Positions 57,621 to 64,000 of a stretch of DNA of 64,000 nucleotides are shown here, piece by piece. The notes under the pieces are model-generated. The model saw only the letters and a list, made by a program, of their open reading frames with translations. It was not told where the DNA came from and did no database searches. The DNA comes from Actinoplanes octamycinicus (lineage in GTDB: Bacteria; Actinomycetota; Actinomycetes; Mycobacteriales; Micromonosporaceae). The translations under genes and the position numbers were made by a program. The stretch covers positions 1,736,001-1,800,000 of the forward strand of contig NZ_JACHNB010000001.1 in NCBI RefSeq assembly GCF_014205225.1, given 5' to 3'. Each line of letters begins with the position of its first letter. Position 1 is the first letter of the stretch.

Positions 57621-58226
57621 GTGACGACGGTAGATCAGCGGCACCGGACGACCCCGCCGGCGCCTCGGCGGCGGTCGCGCCGCGACGAGATTCTCGAGAT
57701 CGCCGTGGGCCTGTTCGCGGCCCGCGGCTATCACGGCGTGTCGATGGACGACATCGGCTCGGCAGCCGGCGTCACCGGCCCGGCGCTCTATCACCACTTC
57801 GCCGGCAAGGAGGCGATGCTGGTCGCGGCGCTGATCCCGGTCAGCGAGAGCCTGCTGGAGGGCGGCCGCGAGCGGGTCGCCCGGCACCCGTCCGAGGCCG
57901 AGGCGGCGCTCGCCGATCTGATCGACTTCCACGTCGACTTCGCGCTGGCCAACCCCGCGGTGATCGCCCTGCACCTGCACGAGCTGGACCGGCTGCCGGA
58001 GGAGCCGCGCCGGCAGATCCGCCGGCTGCAGCGGCTCTACGTGGAGGAGTGGGTCGGCGTGCTGACCCTGCTCCGCCCGGAGCTGGAGCCGGCCGAGGCC
58101 CGGGTGCTGGCGCACGCCGCGTTCGGCTTGATGAACTCGACGCCGTTCCTGGGTGGCGAGGTGGAGCGGCGCCGGCGGGCGGATCTGCTGCGCGAGGCCA
58201 CCATGCACGCGCTGACCGGGCACTAG
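57621..58226 (+). CDS. TetR-family transcriptional regulator
   Basis: A 201-residue regulator with an N-terminal TetR helix-turn-helix (about 19-65: RDEILEIAVGLFAARGYHGVSMDDIGSAAGVTGPALYHHFAGKEAML) and a C-terminal ligand/dimer domain. GTG 57621. It is followed by accC-hmgL-accD type genes, and the same operator-like sequence stands before tetR and accD, suggesting autoregulated control of acyl-CoA/leucine catabolism. Ligand unknown. Confidence 0.92.
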   Translation: MTTVDQRHRTTPPAPRRRSRRDEILEIAVGLFAARGYHGVSMDDIGSAAGVTGPALYHHFAGKEAMLVAALIPVSESLLEGGRERVARHPSEAEAALADLIDFHVDFALANPAVIALHLHELDRLPEEPRRQIRRLQRLYVEEWVGVLTLLRPELEPAEARVLAHAAFGLMNSTPFLGGEVERRRRADLLREATMHALTGH

Positions 58227-58335
58227 ACGTACAAATAGGATAAAAAGGCCTCCTCGGAGCCCACCGGCTCGCGGCGGCCACGGAACACCGGCCGCCCCAC
58301 CGGGCACGCCGGCATGCCGACATACAGGGAGCCTC

Positions 58336-59670
58336 ATGATTGAGTCGCTGCTCGTCGCCAACCGGGGCGAGATCGCCCGCCGGATCATCCGGACCGCCAA
58401 GCGCCTGGGCATCCGCACCATCGCGGTGTATTCCGAGGCGGACGCCGACCTTCCGTTCGTCCGGGAGGCCGACGAGGCGGTGTGTGTCGGCCCGGCCAAT
58501 CCGGCGCAGAGCTACCGGAACGCCGACGCCATCCTGGCCGCCGCCAAGGAGCGGAAGGCGCAGGCCATCCACCCGGGGTACGGCTTCCTGAGTGAGAACG
58601 CGGCGTTCGCCCGTACCGTCGAGTCGAGCGGCCTGGTGTGGGTCGGACCCGGCGCCGACGCGATCACCGCGATGGGCGACAAGATCAACGCTCGCAACCT
58701 GATGGCGGCGGCCGGCGTGCCGGTCGCGCCCGGCACCGCCGAGCCGGTGGCCGGCGTCGAGGCCGCGGTCGAGGCGGCCGCGACGATCGGCTACCCGGTG
58801 ATGGTCAAGGCCGCGGCCGGCGGCGGCGGGATGGGCATGGGCGTGGCCGCCGACGAGGCGGCCCTGCGCACCGAGTTCGACAAGGTGCAGGCATTCGCCG
58901 AGCGGATGTTCGGCGACGGATCGGTGCTGCTGGAGCGCTACTTCCCCCGGGTCCGGCACGTCGAGGTGCAGATCCTCGGCCTGGCCGACGGCCGGGTGGT
59001 CGCGCTCTCCGAGCGGGAGTGCTCGGTGCAGCGCCGCAACCAGAAACTGGTCGAGGAGGCCCCGTCCCCGGCGGTCGGCCCGGAGTTGCGCGAGCGGATG
59101 CTGCAGGCCGCCGTGACGGCCGGCGAGGCGGTCGGTTACCGCAACGCGGGCACGGTGGAGTGCCTGCTCGACCCGGCCACCGGCGAGTTTTTCTTCCTGG
59201 AGATGAACACCCGGCTGCAGGTCGAGCACCCGATCACCGAGCTGATCCACGGGATCGACCTGGTGGAGCTGCAGCTGCGGATCGCCAGCGGCGAGGACGT
59301 CACGGTGCACACCGACAGGTCCGGGCACGCCATCGAGCTCCGGATCAACGCCGAGGACCCGAAGCGCTTCCTGCCCGGCCCCGGCAAGATCACCACCTGG
59401 GTCGAGCCGGCCGACGCCCGGGTGGACTCCGGCTACGCCGAGGGCAACACGGTCACCCCGTCCTACGACTCGCTGATGGCCAAGCTGATCGTCTTCGCGG
59501 CCGACCGCGAGGAAGCGTTGGTCAAGGCGCGCGCCGCGGTCGCCGGCTTCGAGATCGCCGGCCCCAAGAACAACCTGCCGTTCTTCGCCGAGCTGCTGGA
59601 GAACGAGGAGTTCCGCTCCGGCGACTACGACACCGGGATCGTCTCCCGGATGCGGAAAGGGGTGAAGTGA
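58336..59670 (+). CDS. accC: Biotin carboxylase subunit of an acyl-CoA carboxylase
   Basis: A 444-residue ATP-grasp biotin carboxylase. It begins MIESLLVANRGEIARRIIRTA, has the glycine-rich ATP loop KAAAGGGGMGMGVA near 158-170 and FFLEMNTRLQVEHPITE near 285. It ends after the biotin carboxylase C-domain and lacks the BCCP domain with its AMKM biotin site that actinobacterial alpha subunits (about 600-670 residues) usually carry. The BCCP must be elsewhere. The stop and the hmgL start overlap by one base (TGATG). Confidence 0.94.
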   Translation: MIESLLVANRGEIARRIIRTAKRLGIRTIAVYSEADADLPFVREADEAVCVGPANPAQSYRNADAILAAAKERKAQAIHPGYGFLSENAAFARTVESSGLVWVGPGADAITAMGDKINARNLMAAAGVPVAPGTAEPVAGVEAAVEAAATIGYPVMVKAAAGGGGMGMGVAADEAALRTEFDKVQAFAERMFGDGSVLLERYFPRVRHVEVQILGLADGRVVALSERECSVQRRNQKLVEEAPSPAVGPELRERMLQAAVTAGEAVGYRNAGTVECLLDPATGEFFFLEMNTRLQVEHPITELIHGIDLVELQLRIASGEDVTVHTDRSGHAIELRINAEDPKRFLPGPGKITTWVEPADARVDSGYAEGNTVTPSYDSLMAKLIVFAADREEALVKARAAVAGFEIAGPKNNLPFFAELLENEEFRSGDYDTGIVSRMRKGVK

Positions 59671-60548
59671 TGACCTTCGTCAGCATCCGCGAGGTGGCGC
59701 CCCGCGACGGCCTGCAGAACGAGGACCCGGTCCCGGCCGACGGCAAGGTCGAGCTGATCGACGCGCTCAGCCGGACCGGCGTGCGCCGGATCGAGGCGGT
59801 CTCCTTCGTGCACCCCAAGGCCATCCCGCAGATGGCCGACGCCGACGAGGTCTGGTCGCGGATCACCCGCAACCCGGACGTCCGGTACTCCGCGCTGATC
59901 CCGAACACCCGGGGCGCGCAGCGGGCTCTGGCCGCCGGCTTCAGCGAGATCGAGGTCGTGGTCTCGGCCAGCGACACGCACAACCGGCGCAACCTCAACC
60001 GCTCCACCGACGAGTCGCTCGACGACATCGCCGCGCTGATCCCGCTGGTGCACGAGGCCGGCGGGACCCTCGAGGTGATTGTGGCGACCAGTTTCGGCTG
60101 TCCCTACGAGGGAGACATCGCGCCGGAGCGGGTGGCCGGCATCGTCGCGCGGGTGCGGGCCGACGGGGCGGACCGGATCGCCTTCGGCGACACCACCGGG
60201 ATGGCGACCCCGCGCCGGGTCCGTGACCTGCTCGCCGAGGTGCGCCCGGACCTCCTGCACTTCCACAACACCCGGGGTACCGGGCTGGCCAACATCGTCA
60301 CCGCCCTGGAGCTCGGGGTGACCGAGTTCGACGCGAGCGCCGGCGGGTTGGGCGGGTGCCCGTACGCGCCGGGCGCCTCCGGCAACGTGGCCACCGAGGA
60401 GGTCGTGCACATGCTGCACGACATGGGGTTCGACACCGGTATCGATCTCGACCGGTTGATCGAGGCCGCCGAACTGGCCGAACGTCTGGTCGGGCGGCCG
60501 CTGCCGTCCGGCGTCCTGCGAGCCGGGCCGCGTACCCGTCTGGTGTGA
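59670..60548 (+). CDS. hmgL: Hydroxymethylglutaryl-CoA lyase
   Basis: A 292-residue TIM-barrel lyase that cleaves HMG-CoA to acetoacetate and acetyl-CoA, the last step of leucine degradation. It opens SIREVAPRDGLQNE, has SFGCPYEGD near 140, DTTGMATP near 178, HFHNTRGTG near 200 and the Cys signature GGLGGCPYAPGASGN near 235. ATG 59670 follows AAAGGGG and overlaps the accC stop by one base. Context of a carboxylase and TetR regulator favours the HMG-CoA lyase over the isopropylmalate-synthase-like relatives. Confidence 0.92.
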   Translation: MTFVSIREVAPRDGLQNEDPVPADGKVELIDALSRTGVRRIEAVSFVHPKAIPQMADADEVWSRITRNPDVRYSALIPNTRGAQRALAAGFSEIEVVVSASDTHNRRNLNRSTDESLDDIAALIPLVHEAGGTLEVIVATSFGCPYEGDIAPERVAGIVARVRADGADRIAFGDTTGMATPRRVRDLLAEVRPDLLHFHNTRGTGLANIVTALELGVTEFDASAGGLGGCPYAPGASGNVATEEVVHMLHDMGFDTGIDLDRLIEAAELAERLVGRPLPSGVLRAGPRTRLV

Positions 60549-60699
60549 TTTTCCGATCCGATTGCCGCGATCATTTTTCTGATTTGCTCGCGTGACTTTC
60601 CGCTCGCTCACGTCGTTACCAATACCGAGTGGCCGATATCGCCGGATCTCATAAAAAGAGATCGGATAGCCATGCGGCCGACGACGAGGGGTGGATCCG

Positions 60700-61620
60700 A
60701 TGCCGGGCTGGAGGGTCGAGCGCACGCCGCGCACGGCGTCCCGCTCCGTGCCGGTCACCCCCGGCGGCTCCCCGCTCATGCCGCCCCACAGCCAGGGGGC
60801 GGAGCGGCGGCCGGAGCGCCGCGCCGGACGTGCCGGTTCCCGGTGGGTCCTGCGTGCACTCGTCGTCGGTGGCCTGGCCGGAGCGGCCTGGCTGCTCACC
60901 GGTGCTGCCGCACACGCCGCCGGCCCCGATCCCGAGCCGGTCATCGGCTCCTGGGCCGGGGCCGTGACGGAGGACGTGTCGTGGCCGGCCGGTAACGATT
61001 CCGTGGTCAGCGAACTCCTGAAGGCGGCCGTCCAGCCGCTGGAGTCCATGCCCGAGATCCGGTCCGACTCCTTGGCGGAGGAGCCGGCCGAGCCGGCCGA
61101 GCCGGTGATCGACGCGGAGCCTCTCGACCAGGAGCCGCCGACGGCGGCCGCCCCGCTGCGTGCCAGCAGCGAGGACGCGGCCGACCCGGAGCCGCCCGCG
61201 GTCGAGGAGGTGGCCGAGCCGGTGGCGAAAGCTCCGGTGGCCACCCGGGTGAAGCGTGTCAAGGCGCACCACAGCACCCGGGCCGTGGCGGCCCGGACCG
61301 GTGCCACACCGGTCCGGCGTCTCAAGGCCCACTCCCGCTCGCATCTCCAACGGCATGCCCCGGCCGCCCGGCCGGTTGCGCCGGAGACGATCCGGGAGGA
61401 CGTGCCCGGCGGTGACGGACCCGCGCCCGCGCGGACGAACCTCGGGGCAGTCAGCGGTATCCCGGCCGGTGGGTCGGGCGGTTCCGCGGAGGGCGGCTCG
61501 TCGGCCGTTCTCCCCTCCGGGAGCGCGAACGGTCCGGTGGCCTGCCACCGCTGCCCGGTCGCACCCGATGTCGACGCCCGGCGCAACGACGCCGAGGCGC
61601 CGACCGTCTCACCTGACTAG
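60700..61620 (+). CDS. Hypothetical secreted protein
   Basis: A 306-residue protein. A basic N-terminus precedes a signal-like helix (ALVVGGLAGAAWLLTGAAAHAAG, about 52-74). The rest is Pro/Glu/Ala-rich and likely unstructured with Lys/Arg/His-rich patches, and the C-terminus carries a CxxC (CHRC). I do not recognise a family. ATG 60700 has GAGGGG at 8-bp spacing; GTG 60691 is less likely. It lies between hmgL and the chaplin-like gene, unlike the leucine genes around it. Upstream 60549-60699 contains a small GATCTC...GAGATC hairpin at 60645-60663. Confidence 0.7.
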   Translation: MPGWRVERTPRTASRSVPVTPGGSPLMPPHSQGAERRPERRAGRAGSRWVLRALVVGGLAGAAWLLTGAAAHAAGPDPEPVIGSWAGAVTEDVSWPAGNDSVVSELLKAAVQPLESMPEIRSDSLAEEPAEPAEPVIDAEPLDQEPPTAAAPLRASSEDAADPEPPAVEEVAEPVAKAPVATRVKRVKAHHSTRAVAARTGATPVRRLKAHSRSHLQRHAPAARPVAPETIREDVPGGDGPAPARTNLGAVSGIPAGGSGGSAEGGSSAVLPSGSANGPVACHRCPVAPDVDARRNDAEAPTVSPD

Positions 61621-61872
61621 TGACGGTCCCCGGCGGCGCGTCGTACGCCGCCGCCCGGTGACGGGCCGGCGATTCCCCAACCGTTTGCGCACAAGCGGCG
61701 AATCGCACAGCGGCCCGGAGAACCGTCACCACACCGCTGTGGGCGCATCGTCGACGAGCGTGGTCAGGGCCCAAGAAATGGAGCCAGGGCACCGCTGCGC
61801 CCAAAAACGGAACCAGCCAATTGAATAAGCGGAAATCCTTGCTGACCATTTTTGAAAGGCATCACTTTCCTC

Positions 61873-63123
61873 ATGAAGAAGACGTGGGTTCGTAAGACGC
61901 TGAGCGTCGGGATCATGGCCGCCGGCGCCCTGCTCATGGCGCCCGCCGCCGCTCAGGCCGGGTTCGCGCCGTCGGCCACCCCGGACGGGATCACGCAGGT
62001 CTCCTCCACCAACCTGGGCGCGCTCAACGGCACCCAGTTCGCCGCCCCGGTCACCGCGCCGATCAACATGAACGGCAACGCGATCGCACTCGGTGGCATC
62101 TCCCGGGCCACCGGCGCCGGGGTCAACCGGGTCGTCGAGGGCGGGCACCGCTCGCGCGGCGGCAACGACATCACCCAGCGGTCGGCCGGGAACGTCGGCT
62201 TCCTGAACGGCACCCAGATCGCCGTGCCGGTCACCGTGCCGATCAACCAGAACGGCAACGCCGACAGCCTGTTCGGCATCAGCGACGCTCGTGGCACCGG
62301 GGTGAACCACGTCCAGGAGCACAGCAAGGTCGCCGGCGGTGGCTGGAACGACGGGATCAACCAGGCGACCGGCGGCAACGTCGGCTTCCTGAACGGCACC
62401 CAGATCGCCGTGCCGATCACCATCCCGATCAACCAGTGCGGCAACGCCACCTCGTTCTTCGGGGTCTCCCAGGCGCGCGCCACCTGTGGCAACTTCGTCG
62501 GCGGCGACCGTGGCCGGACCTTCAAGGTCGAGGGTCAGCGCCGGGTCGTGCACACCGACGGTGGTTGGGACAACGGGGTCAACCAGAGCAGCTTCGGCAA
62601 CATCGGGTTCCTCAACGGCAGCCAGTTCGCCGCGCCGGTCATCGCCCCGATCAACGCCTGCGGCAACTCGCTGAGCGGCCTGCTCGGCGCGTCCAGCTCC
62701 CAGGCGTTCTGCGTGAACCGGATCGGTGGCGGCGACGACCGCGTCTGGGTCAAGAAGCCGCACCACGGCCACCACAAGGGCGACCAGGGCGGCGACGTCC
62801 AGGGTGACGACGGCTACGACGGCGACGACTGCACCAAGAAGTGCGACGACGACGACAACGGCGACGTCCGCGGCGACCACGGCTACAACGGCGAGGCCCC
62901 GGCCGTGAACGACGACGACAACGGCTACGGCGACGTCAAGGGCAACGACAACGGCTACGGCGACGAGGCCCCGGCCGACGTGGACGACGACAAGGGCTAC
63001 GGCAACGTCAGCCCGGACAAGTACGGCGACAAGACCGGCGGCCGCAAGTCGGTCGAGAGCACCGGGGTCGGCAGCCTGACCGGCAGCCTGGGTGGCCTGG
63101 ACCTGCTCGACACCCTGCGCTGA
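61873..63123 (+). CDS. Secreted chaplin-like repeat protein with acidic tail
   Basis: A 416-residue secreted protein with a signal peptide (KKTWVRKTLSVGIMAAGALL, residues 2-29, AQA cleavage). Four imperfect repeats of about 47 residues at 39-85, 99-145, 161-207 and 235-282 share NGTQ/NGSQ, P-V/I-x-x-P-I-N and GN, close to the chaplin domain. Repeats 3 and 4 keep a Cys pair (189/205 and 263/280). Repeats 1 and 2 have Asn in place of the first Cys and no second. A His/Lys-rich linker and an Asp/Gly/Tyr-rich acidic tail (about 303-390, with Cys320/324) follow. Chaplins coat aerial structures with amyloid fibrils in Streptomyces; the role here is inferred. Confidence 0.85.
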   Translation: MKKTWVRKTLSVGIMAAGALLMAPAAAQAGFAPSATPDGITQVSSTNLGALNGTQFAAPVTAPINMNGNAIALGGISRATGAGVNRVVEGGHRSRGGNDITQRSAGNVGFLNGTQIAVPVTVPINQNGNADSLFGISDARGTGVNHVQEHSKVAGGGWNDGINQATGGNVGFLNGTQIAVPITIPINQCGNATSFFGVSQARATCGNFVGGDRGRTFKVEGQRRVVHTDGGWDNGVNQSSFGNIGFLNGSQFAAPVIAPINACGNSLSGLLGASSSQAFCVNRIGGGDDRVWVKKPHHGHHKGDQGGDVQGDDGYDGDDCTKKCDDDDNGDVRGDHGYNGEAPAVNDDDNGYGDVKGNDNGYGDEAPADVDDDKGYGNVSPDKYGDKTGGRKSVESTGVGSLTGSLGGLDLLDTLR

Positions 63124-63145
63124 TCCGCTTCACGGTATGACCACG

Positions 63146-63173
63146 ACGGGAGCCCCCACGGGGGCTCCCGTTG
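63146..63173 (+). terminator. Terminator after the chaplin-like gene
   Basis: Perfect 11-bp stem ACGGGAGCCCC / GGGGCTCCCGT with a four-base loop. Confidence 0.9.
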
Positions 63174-63199
63174 CCGTCTGTCCACGTTCTGGGATAACC

Positions 63200-63212
63200 T
63201 AACGATCGTTAA
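63200..63212. promoter_or_regulatory. TetR-type operator palindrome before accD
   Basis: TAACGATCGTTA perfect palindrome at 63200-63211, extended by A at 63212, 28 bp upstream of the accD start. A copy with one change lies before tetR at 57577. Confidence 0.65.
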
Positions 63213-63239
63213 AGTGGGGACCCGAGCGGGGGAGAGTCG

Positions 63240-64000
63240 ATGGACGGTGACGCGCTGGCGCAGGTCCGCAAGCGTGTGCTCGCCGGTGGTGCGGAGCGTT
63301 ACCACGCCGCCAACGCGGCGAAGGGCAAGCTCTTCGCCCGGGAGCGGATCGCGCTGCTGACCGACGAGGGCACGTTCGTCGAGGACGGGCTCTATGCCAA
63401 CAGTCTGGCTGACGGGCTGCCCGCCGATGGCGTGATCACCGGAGCCGCCCGGATCGACGGGCGCGACGTCTGCGTGATGGCCAACGACTCCACGGTCAAG
63501 GCCGGCTCCTGGGGCGCCCGTACGGTCGAGAAGATCGTCCGCATCATCGAGCGGGCCTATCAGACCGGCGTCCCGATGATCTACCTGGTCGACTCGGCCG
63601 GCGCCCGGATCACCGACCAGGTCGACCTCTTCCCCGGCCGCCGCGGCGCCGGCAAGATCTTCCACACCCAGGTCCGGGCGTCCGGCTCGATCCCGCAGAT
63701 CTGCGCGCTGTTCGGCCCGTCCGCGGCCGGCGGGGCCTACATCCCGGCCTTCTGCGACGTGGTCGCCATGGTCGAGGGCAACGCCAGCATGTACCTCGGC
63801 TCCGACCGGATGGTCGAGATGGTCACCGGGGAGAAGACCACGCTGGAGGCGATGGGCGGCGCCCGGGTGCACTGCGCCGAGTCCGGCGTCGGGCACTTCC
63901 TGTGCAAGACCGAGCAGGACGCGCTCGACGTGGTGCGCACCTATCTGTCCTATGTGCCGCAGAACTGGACGCAGCGTCCCCCCGCACGGGCCGCGTCCGA
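63240..64000 (+). CDS. accD: Acyl-CoA carboxylase carboxyltransferase (beta) subunit, 3' end missing
   Basis: The frame is open to the window end; 253 residues are visible. It has the crotonase-like carboxyltransferase N-domain: KGKLFARERIALLTDEGTFVE, IYLVDSAGARITDQ, and the acyl-CoA-binding FGPSAAGGAYIPAFCD. Sequence is of the methylcrotonyl/propionyl-CoA type rather than bacterial AccD zinc type. ATG 63240 follows GGGGGAGAG. The complete protein should be about 520 residues. It likely partners with the AccC at 58.3 kb though separated by 3.6 kb. Confidence 0.92.
   Translation, partial: MDGDALAQVRKRVLAGGAERYHAANAAKGKLFARERIALLTDEGTFVEDGLYANSLADGLPADGVITGAARIDGRDVCVMANDSTVKAGSWGARTVEKIVRIIERAYQTGVPMIYLVDSAGARITDQVDLFPGRRGAGKIFHTQVRASGSIPQICALFGPSAAGGAYIPAFCDVVAMVEGNASMYLGSDRMVEMVTGEKTTLEAMGGARVHCAESGVGHFLCKTEQDALDVVRTYLSYVPQNWTQRPPARAAS

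Overview
The window is high-GC actinobacterial chromosome centred on the replication origin. Gene order, GC-rich codon use, GTG/TTG starts, a chaplin-like protein and the parB-parA-rsmG-jag-yidC-yidD-rnpA-rpmH / dnaA-dnaN-gnd-recF-dciA-gyrB-gyrA order point to a sporulating or mycelial actinomycete. A member of Micromonosporaceae such as Actinoplanes is most likely, but the genus is an inference from family knowledge, not from a database search. I see no phage, transposon, CRISPR array or rRNA operon.

Layout. 0-14.2 kb is the conserved left shoulder: CCA-adding enzyme, a hypothetical gene, MurJ flippase, a membrane pseudokinase, SigM with its anti-sigma factor, thioredoxin reductase and thioredoxin, a cytosolic CwlM-type amidase homologue, a GNAT acetyltransferase, an aminotransferase and a D-Ala-D-Ala ligase homologue. 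14.2-21.5 kb is nearly gene-free (one HIT-like gene and one membrane protein gene). It holds a mosaic of unrelated tandem repeats, five perfect parS sites and a compact cluster of three consensus DnaA boxes interleaved with two parS sites. 21.5-28.0 kb is the leftward parA/parB-rsmG-jag-yidC-yidD-rnpA-rpmH run. parA carries three more parS sequences (two perfect) read in frame as VSRET. dnaA starts at 28.6 kb, oriC with about 14 DnaA-box-like 9-mers lies at 30.75-31.41 kb, and dnaN through gyrA run rightward to 42.4 kb.

42-64 kb is less conserved: a DUF3566 membrane protein, tRNA-Ile(GAT), a 42-residue DLW-type protein gene, tRNA-Ala(TGC), an RTX-type calcium-binding protein, a Nudix hydrolase, a YbaK-type deacylase, a FrnE-like oxidoreductase, SufE, a CBS protein, prolyl-tRNA synthetase, an SGNH hydrolase, a thiosulfate sulfurtransferase, a translationally coupled HSP90-TPR pair, and a TetR-controlled acyl-CoA carboxylase/HMG-CoA lyase (leucine catabolism type) cluster. 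That cluster is interrupted by two secreted-protein genes, one with four chaplin-like repeats.

Working together: ParA/ParB and the parS field segregate the origin region, DnaA/DnaN/RecF/DciA/gyrase initiate and support replication, and RpmH/RnpA/YidD/YidC/Jag/RsmG cover ribosome, tRNA and membrane-insertion functions. MurJ, the pseudokinase, CwlM and the Ddl homologue handle cell-wall precursor supply and its control. SigM and thioredoxin respond to redox or envelope stress. The observations most worth following are the parS/DnaA-box/repeat domain, the in-frame parS sites of parA, the HSP90-TPR pair, the chaplin-like protein with cysteine-free repeats, and a shared operator-like sequence before tetR and the carboxyltransferase gene.
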